Positions 9,405 to 20,782 of a stretch of DNA of 23,740 nucleotides are shown piece after piece. The stretch spans positions 1-23,740 of the forward strand of contig AJFK01000482.1 in NCBI GenBank assembly GCA_000467715.1, in the 5' to 3' direction. The notes beneath the pieces are model-generated. The model searched no databases. It saw nothing but the letters and a program-made list of their open reading frames with translations, and had not been told where the DNA came from. The translations under genes and the position numbers were made by a program. Source of the stretch: Hysterium pulicare CBS 123377. Lineage: Eukaryota > Ascomycota > Dothideomycetes > Hysteriales > Hysteriaceae. The number at the start of each line of letters is the position of its first letter. The stretch's first letter is position 1.

Positions 9405-10420
9405 TCAGGTGATGACCGGATTGATAAAATTGTTGAAATCGAGATCGTTGGAATCCTGCCAATTGGGCAGTGTTGGACCTGACGGATGTATCGAATACGG
9501 ATCAAGTAGCATCGCTCCAGAATCGTAGTTGTTCAGCGAGTCGAATGAGGGCATGTACTTGAAATCCATTGGTTCATCCATCATCATCGGTTCTGCAGTC
9601 CATGACGGTTGCGATAGAGTCGATGGATCTAGGCCACTGCGCATCAATGTCGACGCTACGAAAGGATTTTCTAACTTCATTGTCGAGGTTAATTCCGATT
9701 GTCTTGGGAACGGACTGTGCATCGGTGGCGTGGGAGGTGCGTTGTTGCGGGGAAAGGGGTCGGTGAAAGGGACCGATTTCGTTGTTGGTGTACCACCATA
9801 TGATGAGGAAGAGGATCCAATTCCATGTTCAGAATCTGAACTTATCGAACTCCGTCGATGGGTATATGTCGCCCCGTTATCCAGGAGTCGTTGCTGCATA
9901 CGATTGCAGTCCTCTTCAAATCCATCGTAATTGCTACTGCTGTCGGTGCTTGGGTGGAGCAGGTCCAGTCTCTCGAGGATATCATGAGTAAGTGGATGTC
10001 CACCTTGCGCATCAGGCAGCGGACGTCCTGGCCACCCCTGGCCGCTTTGTAATCGGGTGTAGAGTTCTCGAAGACCAGCTACGAGTTGTGTTTGCTGTTG
10101 TTCGAGCATTTCGACATATCTAAATATGTTAGCAATGCGCGGAATATCGTACTGTTAGGGAAGCTTTACCCTTTGGGATACACCTTGTCTTGCGACTTTT
10201 TCCTTTCACCAAACACACATATGGTGTTGTCTGCTTTGCACCGACTGCAAGGACTAGCACCATCACACTGCGATGCAATTAGCTTTTGGGGCACAATGAA
10301 TGATTGTTTGGGTCAACACACCTTTGATTTCTTTAGACGACAGCGATCGCAAGCTTTACACACTCGCTTTCTGATATTATCTTGATGTGACTCCATTGAA
10401 TTTGACCGTTGGCTAGACAT
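9405..10420 (-). CDS. Zn2Cys6 (fungal zinc-cluster) transcription factor
   Basis: Exons on the minus strand are 10420-10322, 10267-10170 and 10119-9405, with introns of 54 and 50 bases, giving 303 residues. The N-terminal cluster reads CDRCRLKKSKC, then PCSRC and a final Cys, with the six ligands at Cys24, 27, 34, 40, 43 and 50 (x2, x6, x5, x2, x6). Intron 1 falls just before Cys34. A basic linker (ERKKSQDKVYPKG) and a short coiled segment (YVEMLEQQQTQLVAGLRELY) follow, typical of dimerising members. The rest is Ser/Pro-rich with acidic aromatic patches such as DDLDF-type motifs near the end, as expected of an activation region. No fungal-specific middle homology domain is present, so it is one of the short zinc-cluster proteins. 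The in-frame ATG at 10420 gives a normal N-terminus. The target is unknown; the neighbouring mutarotase is a possible one. Confidence 0.93.
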
Positions 10421-10970
10421 TGAGAATTGTAGAAAATAAGAAGAGAACAGGTATGGTAGGATATCGATTCAGCTAGGTGGAGAAGACTGAGTATTATATG
10501 GTACAAGCTCGTCAAGGTATGGTCTGAGTACGAACGGGGGTCCAGGCATACAGGACGCATGTGCGTGGGTGGACTGAGCATTATATCTCTTAACGTCAGA
10601 GGCAGGTCCAACGTCCTCGGGCATAACGGTCGAGGCATAAGGGCAGTACAATACGTGTAATAATGGAGGCCATGGAGCTCGGGTGCGAAAACCCCCCAAA
10701 GCACCTCGGTGACCACTGACATGCATCATCATCAGTCGGGGAAGGTTGGATTACATTTGGCCGCATGGCAGGGGGCTGGTATTGGCGTGCTGCGCCAACC
10801 CTACGAAGACTTTTGGCTCTGTGACGCCCGCAACGGGTTACAAAGCGCGGCCTCCACTCGGCCACAGCATGCGCCGTGAGGAGCGAGCGCGCATTCTGAC
10901 TGGGACGAGCGCACGCCATACCAGCCTTGACGAGCCGATGGATCTGATGATTTGATCCACCACGCCCGCC
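10421..10970. other. Upstream region of the transcription factor
   Basis: This stretch should contain the promoter of the minus-strand regulator. From about 10740 the base composition becomes more GC-rich and all frames run open by chance. A 69-codon plus-strand frame at 10746-10955 overlaps nothing known and is not called. Confidence 0.4.
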
Positions 10971-11723
10971 GTGAAGGACCAGTTCGAAAACCCCCAGGAA
11001 GAGGCCCAGAAAGATGCATCCGTGTGCAGGGCGGAAGACGGCAACTGGAGGGCAACGATCGACCCCGGAAATCGGATCCACTTGGAAGCCGACATGGTTT
11101 CGGACGAAGCTTCTGTGCCTTTTGCAAACAAGGCCGGCTTTGTCGTCCGCTACTCTTCCGTGCCATCATCATCACTAATATCATCTGGGCCGTGGATGCC
11201 CCTCGGCCGAGCATACGATCACCAGCTCCTCAACTCTGCTCTGTTCACGGCGACGTTGGAGGGCGAAAGCGAGAGAAAATGGCTCAACGGCATCGTCCAG
11301 CACAGCGCTGACGTTCGCAAGCTGAGCGGCCGCAACGAAATGCTCGAAGGAGCGCTACATCATTCTCATTCCGATTTCAAGTGCCCAAGCCACGTTCTAT
11401 ATGCTTCGTACAAACCATGTGAAAGCGAGGAGCGTCGCGTTCACGAGCAGATTACCGTGCTGAGCGGCACTGGCTATTCCGCATCCGTCATTTCACTAAC
11501 ATGCACCACCCTCGATCCAGCAGACCCTGCGAGGCTGCTTACACGATACAGGGATGACTCTTTGATGCTACCTGCAAGTGGGATTTCAAACATTCTGCCA
11601 GAAGCACAGAAGCGGTGGAAGTGGAATTCCGAGTATCACCAATTTTCAAATCTGTGGGCCTTCCCAGGGAGTGGCTTTGTGGTGCTTATCAATATTCAAC
11701 GTTGGAGCCCACTACCAAGATAG
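10971..11723 (+). CDS. Orphan open frame, hypothetical protein
   Basis: An uninterrupted frame of 250 codons runs from an ATG to a TAG. I see no domain, signal peptide or membrane segment. The first part is hydrophilic and acidic, and a segment such as ATLEGESERKWLNGIVQHSA looks helical. It lies in a locally GC-rich patch where the opposite strand is also open for up to 160 codons, which weakens the case. The length without a stop in the AT-richer second half (after about 11350) is the best argument for coding. It is divergent from the transcription factor gene. It could be a lineage-specific gene, an exon of a longer one, or a chance frame. Confidence 0.3.
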   Translation: MKDQFENPQEEAQKDASVCRAEDGNWRATIDPGNRIHLEADMVSDEASVPFANKAGFVVRYSSVPSSSLISSGPWMPLGRAYDHQLLNSALFTATLEGESERKWLNGIVQHSADVRKLSGRNEMLEGALHHSHSDFKCPSHVLYASYKPCESEERRVHEQITVLSGTGYSASVISLTCTTLDPADPARLLTRYRDDSLMLPASGISNILPEAQKRWKWNSEYHQFSNLWAFPGSGFVVLINIQRWSPLPR

Positions 11724-14700
11724 CCTCATCAGATTCTTCCATAACGTTAACTGCCTTGAGTATGGAGTATGTACCAACATTGTCCTCGTTATCTCCCTTA
11801 TTTCCTAGTTTCGGGTTTCTGTTGAGTTCAAGCTTTTAGTTTTGCAACGGCTCGGTTCCAGTTGTATAGGTCGGTCATTTCTCGTCTGCCTTCGCATTGT
11901 TGAATCACTCTCGGTTTCTTCATACGCCCGTACACTGCATTCAGGCCCGCCCTGCATGCCGTTATGACCAGCGGCCAAGTGCATTGGCTTTTCCCGCCCA
12001 GCCAAGGCTGAATTACTGAACAATCTAGAGTCCGAGGCGCACTTCGACTATCGACGACAAACTCAGAAACTGTACTCAAATCTTGCCATCGTCAAGAATC
12101 GTGGCTGGGCATCTCAATCAGTCTGAAATTGCGAGGTTTCGTCTCCTAGCTATCTCATTTGCATCCATAATGCCCTTTTCATCTCATTGGCCAGTTCGGA
12201 ATCCTGCATTGGCCTGACTGGCTGTGCACTCTGGAGTAAGCTTAAATTTCGTGTGTAACGTCAGCAACACCAAACCACTTGTCAGCCTTCAGCAGGAATA
12301 GGCAATTGCTGGAGGGCGCTTTATCTTTCTACCTCTCTTGGGCAATTTCTCGCCATGCACCTGGGCTGACGATGGGTTTGCCGACTTATCCACTATACCA
12401 TGAGAGGGAAACCTTGGTATTTATTAATGCAACAACCTCCGTCTTCGGTCCTACAGAGTCTCGCGTCGGTTACTCTTCTTGGTTTTTGATTGGAGCCTTT
12501 GCATGTTACTATGGCTTACCAATAGGGCCACATGGTGGGTTTATATGACCGATCATGCATACGATAAGTGACTGTTACTGACACTTGGAATCACGACGAT
12601 TCAGCAACTTCTTGTATTACTTTCAAATCGACGAATACTTGCTATTCTCAATCTCGAAAAGTTTACTAAGCCCTAGTGATTAAGGCTGAATGAGTTGTCA
12701 TGGACGAGTAAACGCCAGCGCAACTTCAGCCTATCGCGCATCTAGACCCTATCCTCACATTCTCAGGAACGTCAGATATATATCCCGAACGAAGGAAGCA
12801 TCTCGTGTATCTTCAGAAATGTTTCACGTCCAGCCCTAGGCCGACGCCATGATTGATAAGGGCGCAATCCTTCTGGTAAGGCATCAGCACTGTGGTGCAG
12901 GCCAGGTATACAAAGGACGGTTTACGCCTAGTTCCTTGCAACAGCTCTTAGCCCTCAGAAACGGATGCTGTCCAGTACTCACCATTGGTCAGATTTCCTT
13001 ACAGTACGGTCCAATGAAGCGGTACCACGTTGAATATAAGGCATCGAAGTAAAGCCCCTACGTCCTTGGAACCTGCTCATCGTTTGAGATTCGAAATACA
13101 ACATCCGCCGATCCTCGAGCAAATGCCCAAGAGAAATTCAATTCTTTACTTGGTATCATCAGCAGTCGGACGAACTTAGAAACCGGTTGAGTAAACTCAC
13201 AAAATATGATAGCCATGATGTACTAAAAAATTGTGGCTGCTCACTCTACGACTCATACCTAGATGTACTAATCAAACTCGGCAGCGCCGTCCGAAAAGAG
13301 TGATAGGTTTTCAAAAGTGTCCGAATACCTTTATTGCTCATTTAATCCCCACGATTCCAGATCAAGACCCACAGATTCACGACAATCACAATTATTTATT
13401 ACAACCGCTTTGAAATGGGGCTCCTGTTTGCGACTATTGCCCAAAATTTGTTCCTTGATACTTGGCAAGGTTGGCCGCATTGACCGGAGACTGCTGGGGT
13501 CTGCCCTACAGCGAAAGTTCCCACCAACATGCCACGTTCGATCGGCCTAAAAGCAGTATGTTGCCGATCGGATGAATGAGGCTGCCCGACTCCAAAACTC
13601 GATAAGATGAGACAAGGTACCGGTGTGCCGATCTATAATGGGACCTTTAAGCCAATGAACTTGATAAACTCAGCATTACTGACTGCTGCCTAATGCCTAG
13701 AAGAATTAAATAGTCCCAAGCAACAAAACAAAATGGTCTCCACTGCAGGTTGTAACTTTAATATGCCCAGCATCTTTTTCTGTGTACCGAATGCGAATAC
13801 GGAGAATACGCCAGGAGGCCAAGCGGCCAATCACTTTGCTCCGCCGCCGCTTCAACAACCCCACAAACACGCAACACGCAACCGTCAAGAAATCCTTTCC
13901 CAATAATGCACTCCTAAACGACAAGACCGCCAAGGCCATTTTAAAGCTGTGTATTTCCCACGCAACCTATATTCACAGCCTCATCCCTTACGTTCTCTGA
14001 CAGAAAGTATACACAGCCCCAGCCTCCAAGTCGGCGGTTACCAGAAACGCCGAGCAAGTCATCCAAGGCCTGAATTAGCCTTGGGTCGTGTTTGATTACG
14101 TCTCCCCCAAGCACTTGGAAAACAGATATTGCTATAGGGAGATTCAGTCGTTGTTTCGAGTCACGGTTGCGAAAAAGTTTTGATTTCGAAATTTCTTTCA
14201 GGGGCGGATGGCGTACCACCTATTCTCCCTACTGACTAAGGACGGGTACTCGGCCATTCGTTCACTCGCTATTTATCACGTGCTCTCGTATACCTTCCTT
14301 GAATAAGAATACACGGGCGAGGCTGAAGGGGTGGAAGGACGTTGTTTCCGGGTGCCGAAGGGTCTGTTGCCTAGCTAACTGCAGATGGACTAATTCGGGC
14401 GGATTAAATGATTTCCAGACAACACCCTCTCCACCACTGTCGAAATACCAGCTATTGCCCCTCTTTTTCACATTGATCAAAGACTCGGTCGAATTATGGA
14501 CTTTGAATTGCTGGGGTTCCTGCGTGGTTAGACTTGCTGTTGCTGGCAACGTGCATATCGTTCTAAGTATGGTTTCGACCTACTTGTCTGCCTATCTTCC
14601 ATCAACTCACAACTTAGAAAAAATGCAGCCCGAGTGAAACTTGCGTTATTTCAGTATTCAAAACTATACTCTCCGCTTGTACTCCCGTCTCCTTCGGTCA

Positions 14701-15633
14701 GCAAACATTCCTTCTCGCAGTAGAAGCATCCCACCTTAAGTCACAGATCTTATAAGCTCCCCTGCCCATCCCCCTTCACATACGAAGCATGCGCAATACG
14801 GTATTCGGCTTTGCACATACAGACGCATATCGACCCCGCGTCCTCCATCCCACCTCCAATCTTCTCCAAGAATACTCCAAGTCAACCCCGAGAGATGTTT
14901 TCTCTGTTATGCAAAACCTTACCGCTGTATCATCTTGGGCCGAGAAAATTCCCAAACCGCCTACTTCCTTTTCCTAGAATGGATACTCAGCAAAGCCAAA
15001 CCCTTAACTCTCTCTTCGATATCCTGTCATAAAATACTACTAGAGCAGGTAGGCAGGAACCATTACCGGCGCCCAGCTTGATTGGCGAAAACGATAATGG
15101 CGTCCGGGGTAAAGAAAAGATCGACCCGTCGGTGATCGGAAGGTGAGTTTGCGATGGATTGGGAGACCGGAGTATGGGGTTACGAATATGCATGTCAGAC
15201 TTCTGTATATCCCGTGCAACGTTGGTTGCTCGAAACAGTATTACGCAGAGAATGGGAATTGACTCCGAATCCTGCGGAAGTTTAGATTAATGCTGTGGCC
15301 GGGTTTGGATTTGCGCATGGAAAGCTCTTAAGACGGTTAGTAAGACGATTCCTTCTAAGTCAGCATGCGGAAAGTAATATATGTCACGCGTTCTCCGTGT
15401 TCCGGTAAAGCAATGCTGGAATAGGTAATTCCGAATGTCTCCCTCTCTGCCAACCTTATGTACGTATAGGGTAAGGAGGCCAAGTTTTCTTCATTTGATA
15501 TCAGAAATCTAGGTAGGGTCAAGGCAAAACCATGCAAATCCTTCAGTTCTCATCCCACGAACACTTTCTAAACAACATGTTTCTCTCAGCATCGCTCTTA
15601 ATTTAGCAATCTAGATGCTACCATCTCTCCCAA
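11724..15633. other. Long stretch without a convincing gene
   Basis: About 3.9 kb with only short open frames on either strand. I looked at the longest: a hydrophobic 89-codon frame at 12279-12548 on the plus strand, and minus-strand frames at 14549-14262 and 14219-13941. The two minus frames share a phase but are separated by several stops. None shows family motifs or a good splice context. No tRNA, long repeat or recognisable transposon was seen. Confidence 0.45.
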
Positions 15634-16331
15634 CTACCTTTTAGTTCCGTAGCGGCGCCTAGGCATCCGACAAAATCCCCTTGGAAACCTCAACCCAAAA
15701 CTTCCTTGATAAATCGTCTTCCCCATCAACAACTCCCGCATAGCATCCGAAAAGACCACCTGGCCATTCAATACCCCCAGCTCCACACAAGCCAAGAAAA
15801 TGCCCATTGTTCGCCCGAGTCTCTCGGCTTCCATTGCTGCCCATTGCTCCAAGGCGGTCCGTTCCTTTAATTTCAGCTTCAAGGAATCCATCCCATCCTA
15901 TCGCCATATGCAAAACTACCATGCGGTCCTTCTCCAAAAACCCCCCGCTTTCATACCTTCTAGCCAGATACCCCCAGCCCATCTAACCGGTTCCATCCAT
16001 CCATCAGGCCTTTTCACTCTCAGGACCCTTTGGGCCCGATGTTCCAGGCGCATGCTCGAAGATGTTTTGAAGGTAAGGGACAGGCCAAGCCAAAGCCCAA
16101 AAGCCCAATACCTCTCGGCCCCTACCGTAACCAGCCATGATTCCAAGTTGAATTCCCGCCTGGCCACCATTCATTGGGCCCTTTTTGATCCAAGTTCTCA
16201 TTGTAACAAAGCCTCACTATGAATCCAAGAGTCTCAGAGCCACGTGCTGTATGGATCGGGATCGGTGGATTGGTAGAGAGAAGGGGGGAGAAAGAGCGGT
16301 CCCCTTCTTCGACCACCCAGAAGAAGAGCAA
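15634..16331 (-). pseudogene. Cluster of overlapping open frames, possible decayed gene
   Basis: On the minus strand several frames of 60-107 codons overlap here. Two stay in one phase (16201-16004 and 15982-15659) with a short gap, and a third (15891-15634) carries a helix-like block, LGRTMGIFLACVELGVLNGQ. That pattern fits an old protein gene with a few frame changes. The area is also fairly GC-rich, which opens frames by chance, and I recognise no family. It lies just downstream of the tyrosine phosphatase, on the same strand. Confidence 0.25.
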
Positions 16332-16757
16332 AGCGAAGAGAGGATCAGTTTATCTCTGAACGAGGTGACTAAGTGCTAAAAAAAAACAGATTAGGTATCC
16401 CAAGCCAAAAAATCAATCACAAGTGCACATACGCAGTAAAAAGGATTATTAAATCTTAGGTATCTGCCCAACATAAACTTACAACAAAAGTCCTCTCATG
16501 ACCCTTCATTCGTCATTAGCCCCCCCGCCTAATGTATGCCCATGTCCAAAAACAGAGGAGAAATGCCCGACGAGATATATCAAATGCATGTACAGTAAGT
16601 AAGCAGTAGCTTGTAAGAAGAGACGCTCCGAAAGAGAACAAAATACTATCCAATTCAACGTACAGAGTGCCGGAAAGCCAGCCGCGCAAAACGGAGAAAT
16701 GCAGAGATTGAAAGGTTTTAAGACCAGGGGAAAAGGGGAAAGTATATCAGAGAAAGC
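16332..16757. other. Region downstream of the tyrosine phosphatase
   Basis: This region follows the phosphatase stop codon on the minus strand and should hold its 3' untranslated region. A run of A near 16378-16386 is the only low-complexity feature seen. Confidence 0.4.
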
Positions 16758-18277
16758 TCAAGTTTTGCCCTGCTCAAACTCTATCTCGCTCTCCATAAGC
16801 TCCGATTCCAATTCCGCATGCAAATCCTCATCCCCAACAACGTGCCCGTCGCGCCCCTCATCTCCCTCACCAAGGCTCTCCCTCTCCGGTCTCAGCTTCT
16901 TCCTGGGTTCACTACTAGCACTTCTACTCCCACTCCTGCTTCCGCTCGTACTCCTACTACTCCCCAACAGACCACCCCCCATCTGCAGCCCAAGCCCCAG
17001 CTTCGCCGCTTCCTCAGGGTGCAGCGCCGCCCACCTCTCGCGCCACCGCTCGCGCATAACATCGTACAGAAAATTGAACTGCGCTTCCCCCTGCACCATC
17101 ATCATCCTCTGCTGCCTTAACCTATCCACCACGTCGATGATCGGATCCATTTCATCTTCCACTTCGTCCAGACTGCCTTCTTCGAGTTCTTGGAGGAGGA
17201 AGTCGAGGGCGATGAAAGAGCCGCTGCGGCCAACGCCCGCGCTACAATGTACGATGCGCGGATTCGCGAGGTTGTGTTCGCTCTTGGTGCGGGAGAGGGC
17301 AATGAGGTTGAGGAGGGCGGCGCGATCGGCGCCTTCGGGAACCAGGAAATCAGGCCAACCGCCGAAGAGGAGGTGGTGGATTTTCCTAGTTGAGGTTTCG
17401 CTCTCGTCGTCTTCGTGTGTTTCGCGCATTTCGAGTTCGCGGATCGTTGCTCGCGTCTCTTCACTTTCCGTGAGGGAGAGAAGAGTGACGGTGCTCGTGA
17501 AACCGTCCGCGAATTCATCGTGCGGGTTGATGGTGATTGTTGGGGAGGAGAGAGATGATGGGTAATAGAGATGACATTTTTCGCGGCCGGATTCGTGGGT
17601 TTGGGTTAGCATTATTATGACGGCCGGAGACTCGGTTTCGTGCCAGATCATGCGCCAAATGTGCGAGGTTTGTTCTGCTTTCGGGCCCTGCGTTGCGATG
17701 TATCTTAGCTCTGTGTCTGACTTGGTCGTCGTCAATACAATCGGCGAGGCATTGATGTAGTCGTTGTGACCCTCCGGCACCTTTAACTTTACCCGATTAT
17801 TTACATACGGATCTACGTTCGCATATCGGTTTCGATTTAGGGCAATTTCTGGGGACACTCGTGCCCATTTGGATGGATATGTCTCTGATTCATGGTTCTG
17901 TGAGGCGTGTGCCAACCGTCTCCTCTGTTCCCACTCTAGATCGACGAATTTGTTATGTATCTCTACAACTCAATTATTAGCCAAAACCTCTCCAAACCAT
18001 TGTAGGACCATGTCTACCTGCCTGTTCTAGTCTGCTTCAAGAAAGCTGGATATGGTGTTGGATCCAACTGCGGCGAAGGTTCTATTATGCTTGGAGTTTG
18101 TGAAGGACTCGGTATAATCAAGGACGGAGCGCTCGCAGAGGGTTGAAGCCCATGAGTATTTATAGGAGACGGGTTTATGACGGCAGGTGTGGTGGCAGAG
18201 GAACGTGTACTATCTCTGGATCGCGAACGCTTGATCGAAGAGGTCGGTGAGGCGGGGACTTCAAGCGGCGTGGACAT
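16758..18277 (-). CDS. Classical protein tyrosine phosphatase
   Basis: The enzyme removes phosphate from tyrosine in signalling proteins; fungal relatives act on stress and mating MAP kinases. Exons on the minus strand are 18277-18022 and 17962-16758, giving 486 residues. The catalytic domain starts at KFVDLEWEQRRRL and NRNRYANVDPY. It has NDYINASPIV, YIATQGPKAEQTSHIWRMIW, the WPD loop GGWPDF (Asp290), the P loop VHCSAGVGRSG (Cys325) and the Q loop QGEAQFNFLY (Gln377). An acidic insert (ETHEDDESETS) precedes the WPD loop. The C-terminal 90 residues are low-complexity Ser/Arg/Glu. The first 85 residues are Ser/Pro-rich. The intron (59 bases, 18021-17963) appears to use GC at its donor, since the nearby GT puts the conserved LEW block out of frame. 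The frame stays open upstream to 18892, so a longer N-terminus cannot be excluded; I chose the ATG with context ACAATGTC. Confidence 0.93.
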
Positions 18278-19299
18278 TGTCTCACCAGTCCTCAGGCCGT
18301 GCCCAACCTTACATACGGCTTTGCGCCGGAAGGCGCGGATTTTATGCAGCTTGAATGTCTTTCTGGGAGCAAGTTCAGGACTATGAAGGGATATATTCGA
18401 TATACCGATTTGGGGGCTTCCGAGAGGTTCTGAGGAGGGAGCGGCGGGGGAATCAATTTTGAATGTCTCCCGAGGTCTAGGTCTAGGGCTGTTGGAGAGG
18501 TGGCGTGCTGGTATTGCTTTTGGGGAAGTGGATCGTGCCAAATGGTCGACGAACCAGAGCAGGCGGTGTTGTTTGCGCAATGTGTAAAGATGTCGATCGA
18601 TGGAGAATGCCTGAAGGTTAGAAGGAGGTGAAACGGCGTTTGGGCGGCTGGGAATGATGCCGAGGTGATTTGCAAGGCTGTGAAGGATGTTTGAACGAGC
18701 TTCCAGAGCGTGCGGGTATGTTCCAACGAGCAAGATTTGTATGGCAGCAAGCTTCTCTCTCTGCTTCTCCGGGAAACAGCGAAATATGTACCGGGACGAG
18801 GGGTTGAGGGCGATATGGCGATATGGCGGCCAGGCACGCGGGCAAGATTGAGGGATCACCGAGAGGACGTAGCGTCGAGGTTCTAGAAGCACGCTGGATG
18901 GTGCGCAACGAGGCTGTCGAGGAAGAAGTTAGTCGGTGTGGAAGTTATGTACAGGGAGGGAGAATGGAGAGGGCGAATTGTGTAGGTGAGGGCGAGGGGG
19001 TGCCATGGTGTTTAGTGAATGATGATAGAGGGGTTGAATGTTTGCCCAAGCCTTATGCACGGCATGCATGCAAAACGTGCTCGTCTCCAATCTTCGCCAT
19101 CCAAATCTCCGCCCCCCAAACACCCGCACCATTGTCACGACAACAACCGCCTACGGATTGGAAGACACCAAATCTCCGCCACTGTTTTCGCGTAGACTAT
19201 ACATGACGGCTTAATTATGTCGCGCTTCTTGTGGATGGCTTTGGAGGTTTGTCGACCCCACTTAGGTCCCTATGAACGTACTAACATCCGCTTTTAGGC
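18278..19299. other. Upstream region of the phosphatase, with an open in-frame extension
   Basis: The phosphatase frame continues open for 205 codons from 18278 up to an ATG at 18892. The two other minus frames are also open for long spans, so the lack of stops may reflect composition. The extension contains two similar short blocks, RPRETFK and APRKTFK. Near 19217-19297 the plus strand shows a possible 51-base intron ending in TACTAAC...TTTTAG just before the coding remnant that follows. Confidence 0.4.
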
Positions 19300-19645
19300 T
19301 TGGGCAGTCCAAAGAGTATGATCAGCCTCATTGATCCCCATTTCATCTCCGCATATCTGATTAGATGGATGCAGCTTATTCGAAGTGCTGTCTTTCAACG
19401 CGGCGTTTCAAAGGTCTACCGAAAGATAAACCGCCTCCCACCGGAAGAGGAGGTGACCCAGATTGAAAGTGGGTATCCAGGAGAAAGATACATTTGATGT
19501 GACGATCGCTAATCAAGCGTCTCTAGAGTCCGGTCCTTCGTTCTTATCGCATTTCAAAGAGGAGATACAAGCACAGTTGAGAGGCACGCCGACTAAGCCA
19601 CCCAAAATGAGTAACTCCAAAGAACTCATCGTCCGGAAAGAATGA
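19300..19645 (+). pseudogene. Short coding remnant, probably broken
   Basis: Two overlapping plus-strand frames read as one protein-like sequence with a single frame change near 19470-19485. The first contains DPHFISAYLIRWMQLIRSAV and RKINRLPPEEEVTQIE. The second contains DTFDVTIANQASLESG and SHFKEEIQAQLRGTPTKPP and ends at a TGA at 19643-19645. A consensus branch box TACTAAC (19279-19285) and acceptor TTTTAG sit just upstream, so this could be the last exon of a gene whose first exon is lost or very short. I do not recognise the family. It could also be a live gene with a sequencing or assembly error. Confidence 0.35.
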
Positions 19646-20782
19646 GCATCACGGTCGACTGTAAACGAACAAGACCCAATACTACTATGCCGTCTACGAA
19701 GATCTCCTTTGCGAATGCTAGGACTTAGGTTTTACCCTGGATCCAGATTAGTAATCTCAATCGTTGTGATTGCACGGTCGTAGCTCCGAACGGTGGCCAA
19801 GTGCCATGTTCGACCATACCTGAAGTGTATACCGTTGCTACTCGCGTTCGGAATCAAGGCGTTATATTCGGATGATATGCCAGATGGTTAGAGACACGGA
19901 GCAGGCGATAGAGGGGACCTCTTGGTGGAGAGTATGGAAGAATTGGATAAGTTCCTTCCACCATAGGAGTTGAATCACATACGGAAAGGGGCATTGTCGA
20001 TCTCACTACTCATGAACAGCTTGGTCCATTGTACATACTATCATATGTACTCTTTGTAGATAACTGTAAAGATCCGCGCGGTGTGTACCTGTAAAGCAGA
20101 TTGCATTAGTTGACGTCACGATATACTAAAATTTATTATCATTAAACAACTTCCAATCTGCCAACTCATATCTACATTGCTTCTTCATTATTTCTAACCT
20201 TTTTTACCTCTTTATCCTCCGCACTGCAACCTTAAAAGACAACCCGTCATCCCGCGCCGTTCAATCTCGGGCTGGACTTCAAAACCCCTCACCTGTGTAA
20301 GATAAATGACTTGCATTGCATGGAAGCTAGTCCGGAATATATTGTTAGAAGAGTCAAATTTTGAGATGAAGCCTTAGCTTTCTGAAGTGTAAAGAGCTGT
20401 CTGTGGCATTGCCCCATGAATTAGTGGAATGAAAGTGTTCGCTAAGAATCGACGACAGGGGGAGGCGCGATACGTTCGTTATTGGGGTTTGAGTAGTGCA
20501 GATAACTTTAAAATGGAAATGGGGGTGAACGAATATCAGATCAAGAGTATGGGGTAGCATTCTACATTGACTAAAGATTGTCGAAAAGAGTATTTCAATG
20601 TGCATGATGAGGAATATATGAAGGAAATGTGAAAGGGGTAACGGGGGCAGGTGATGAATAAAGGGGGAATCAAGAACGGGAATTGCTTCGGATCACACCA
20701 TTCGACATCATATCGCATGTTCCTCAACCCCGCTTACTCTTCAGCGCTAAACATCCTTTCGAAAGCTAAATTCGACCGACAC
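19646..20782. other. Intergenic region, no gene seen
   Basis: About 1.1 kb between the coding remnant and the cupin gene. It holds only short open frames without coding character. A perfect TGACGTCA (CRE/ATF-type site) occurs at 20111-20118, not near a recognised start. Confidence 0.45.

Noticed and set aside
10596-11214. Minus-strand frames of 97-161 codons
   Set aside because: They are Arg/Ser/Cys-rich antisense shadows typical of a GC-rich patch, with no family motifs.
12279-12548. Hydrophobic 89-codon plus-strand frame
   Set aside because: It does not start with ATG, has no motif, and lacks splice or neighbour support.
13941-14549. Two minus-strand frames in the same phase as a possible gene
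   Set aside because: Several stops lie within 40 bases between them and neither piece resembles a known protein.
20111-20118. Perfect CRE-like TGACGTCA
   Set aside because: No start codon of a recognised gene lies close, and an 8-base match in this much DNA is not strong by itself.
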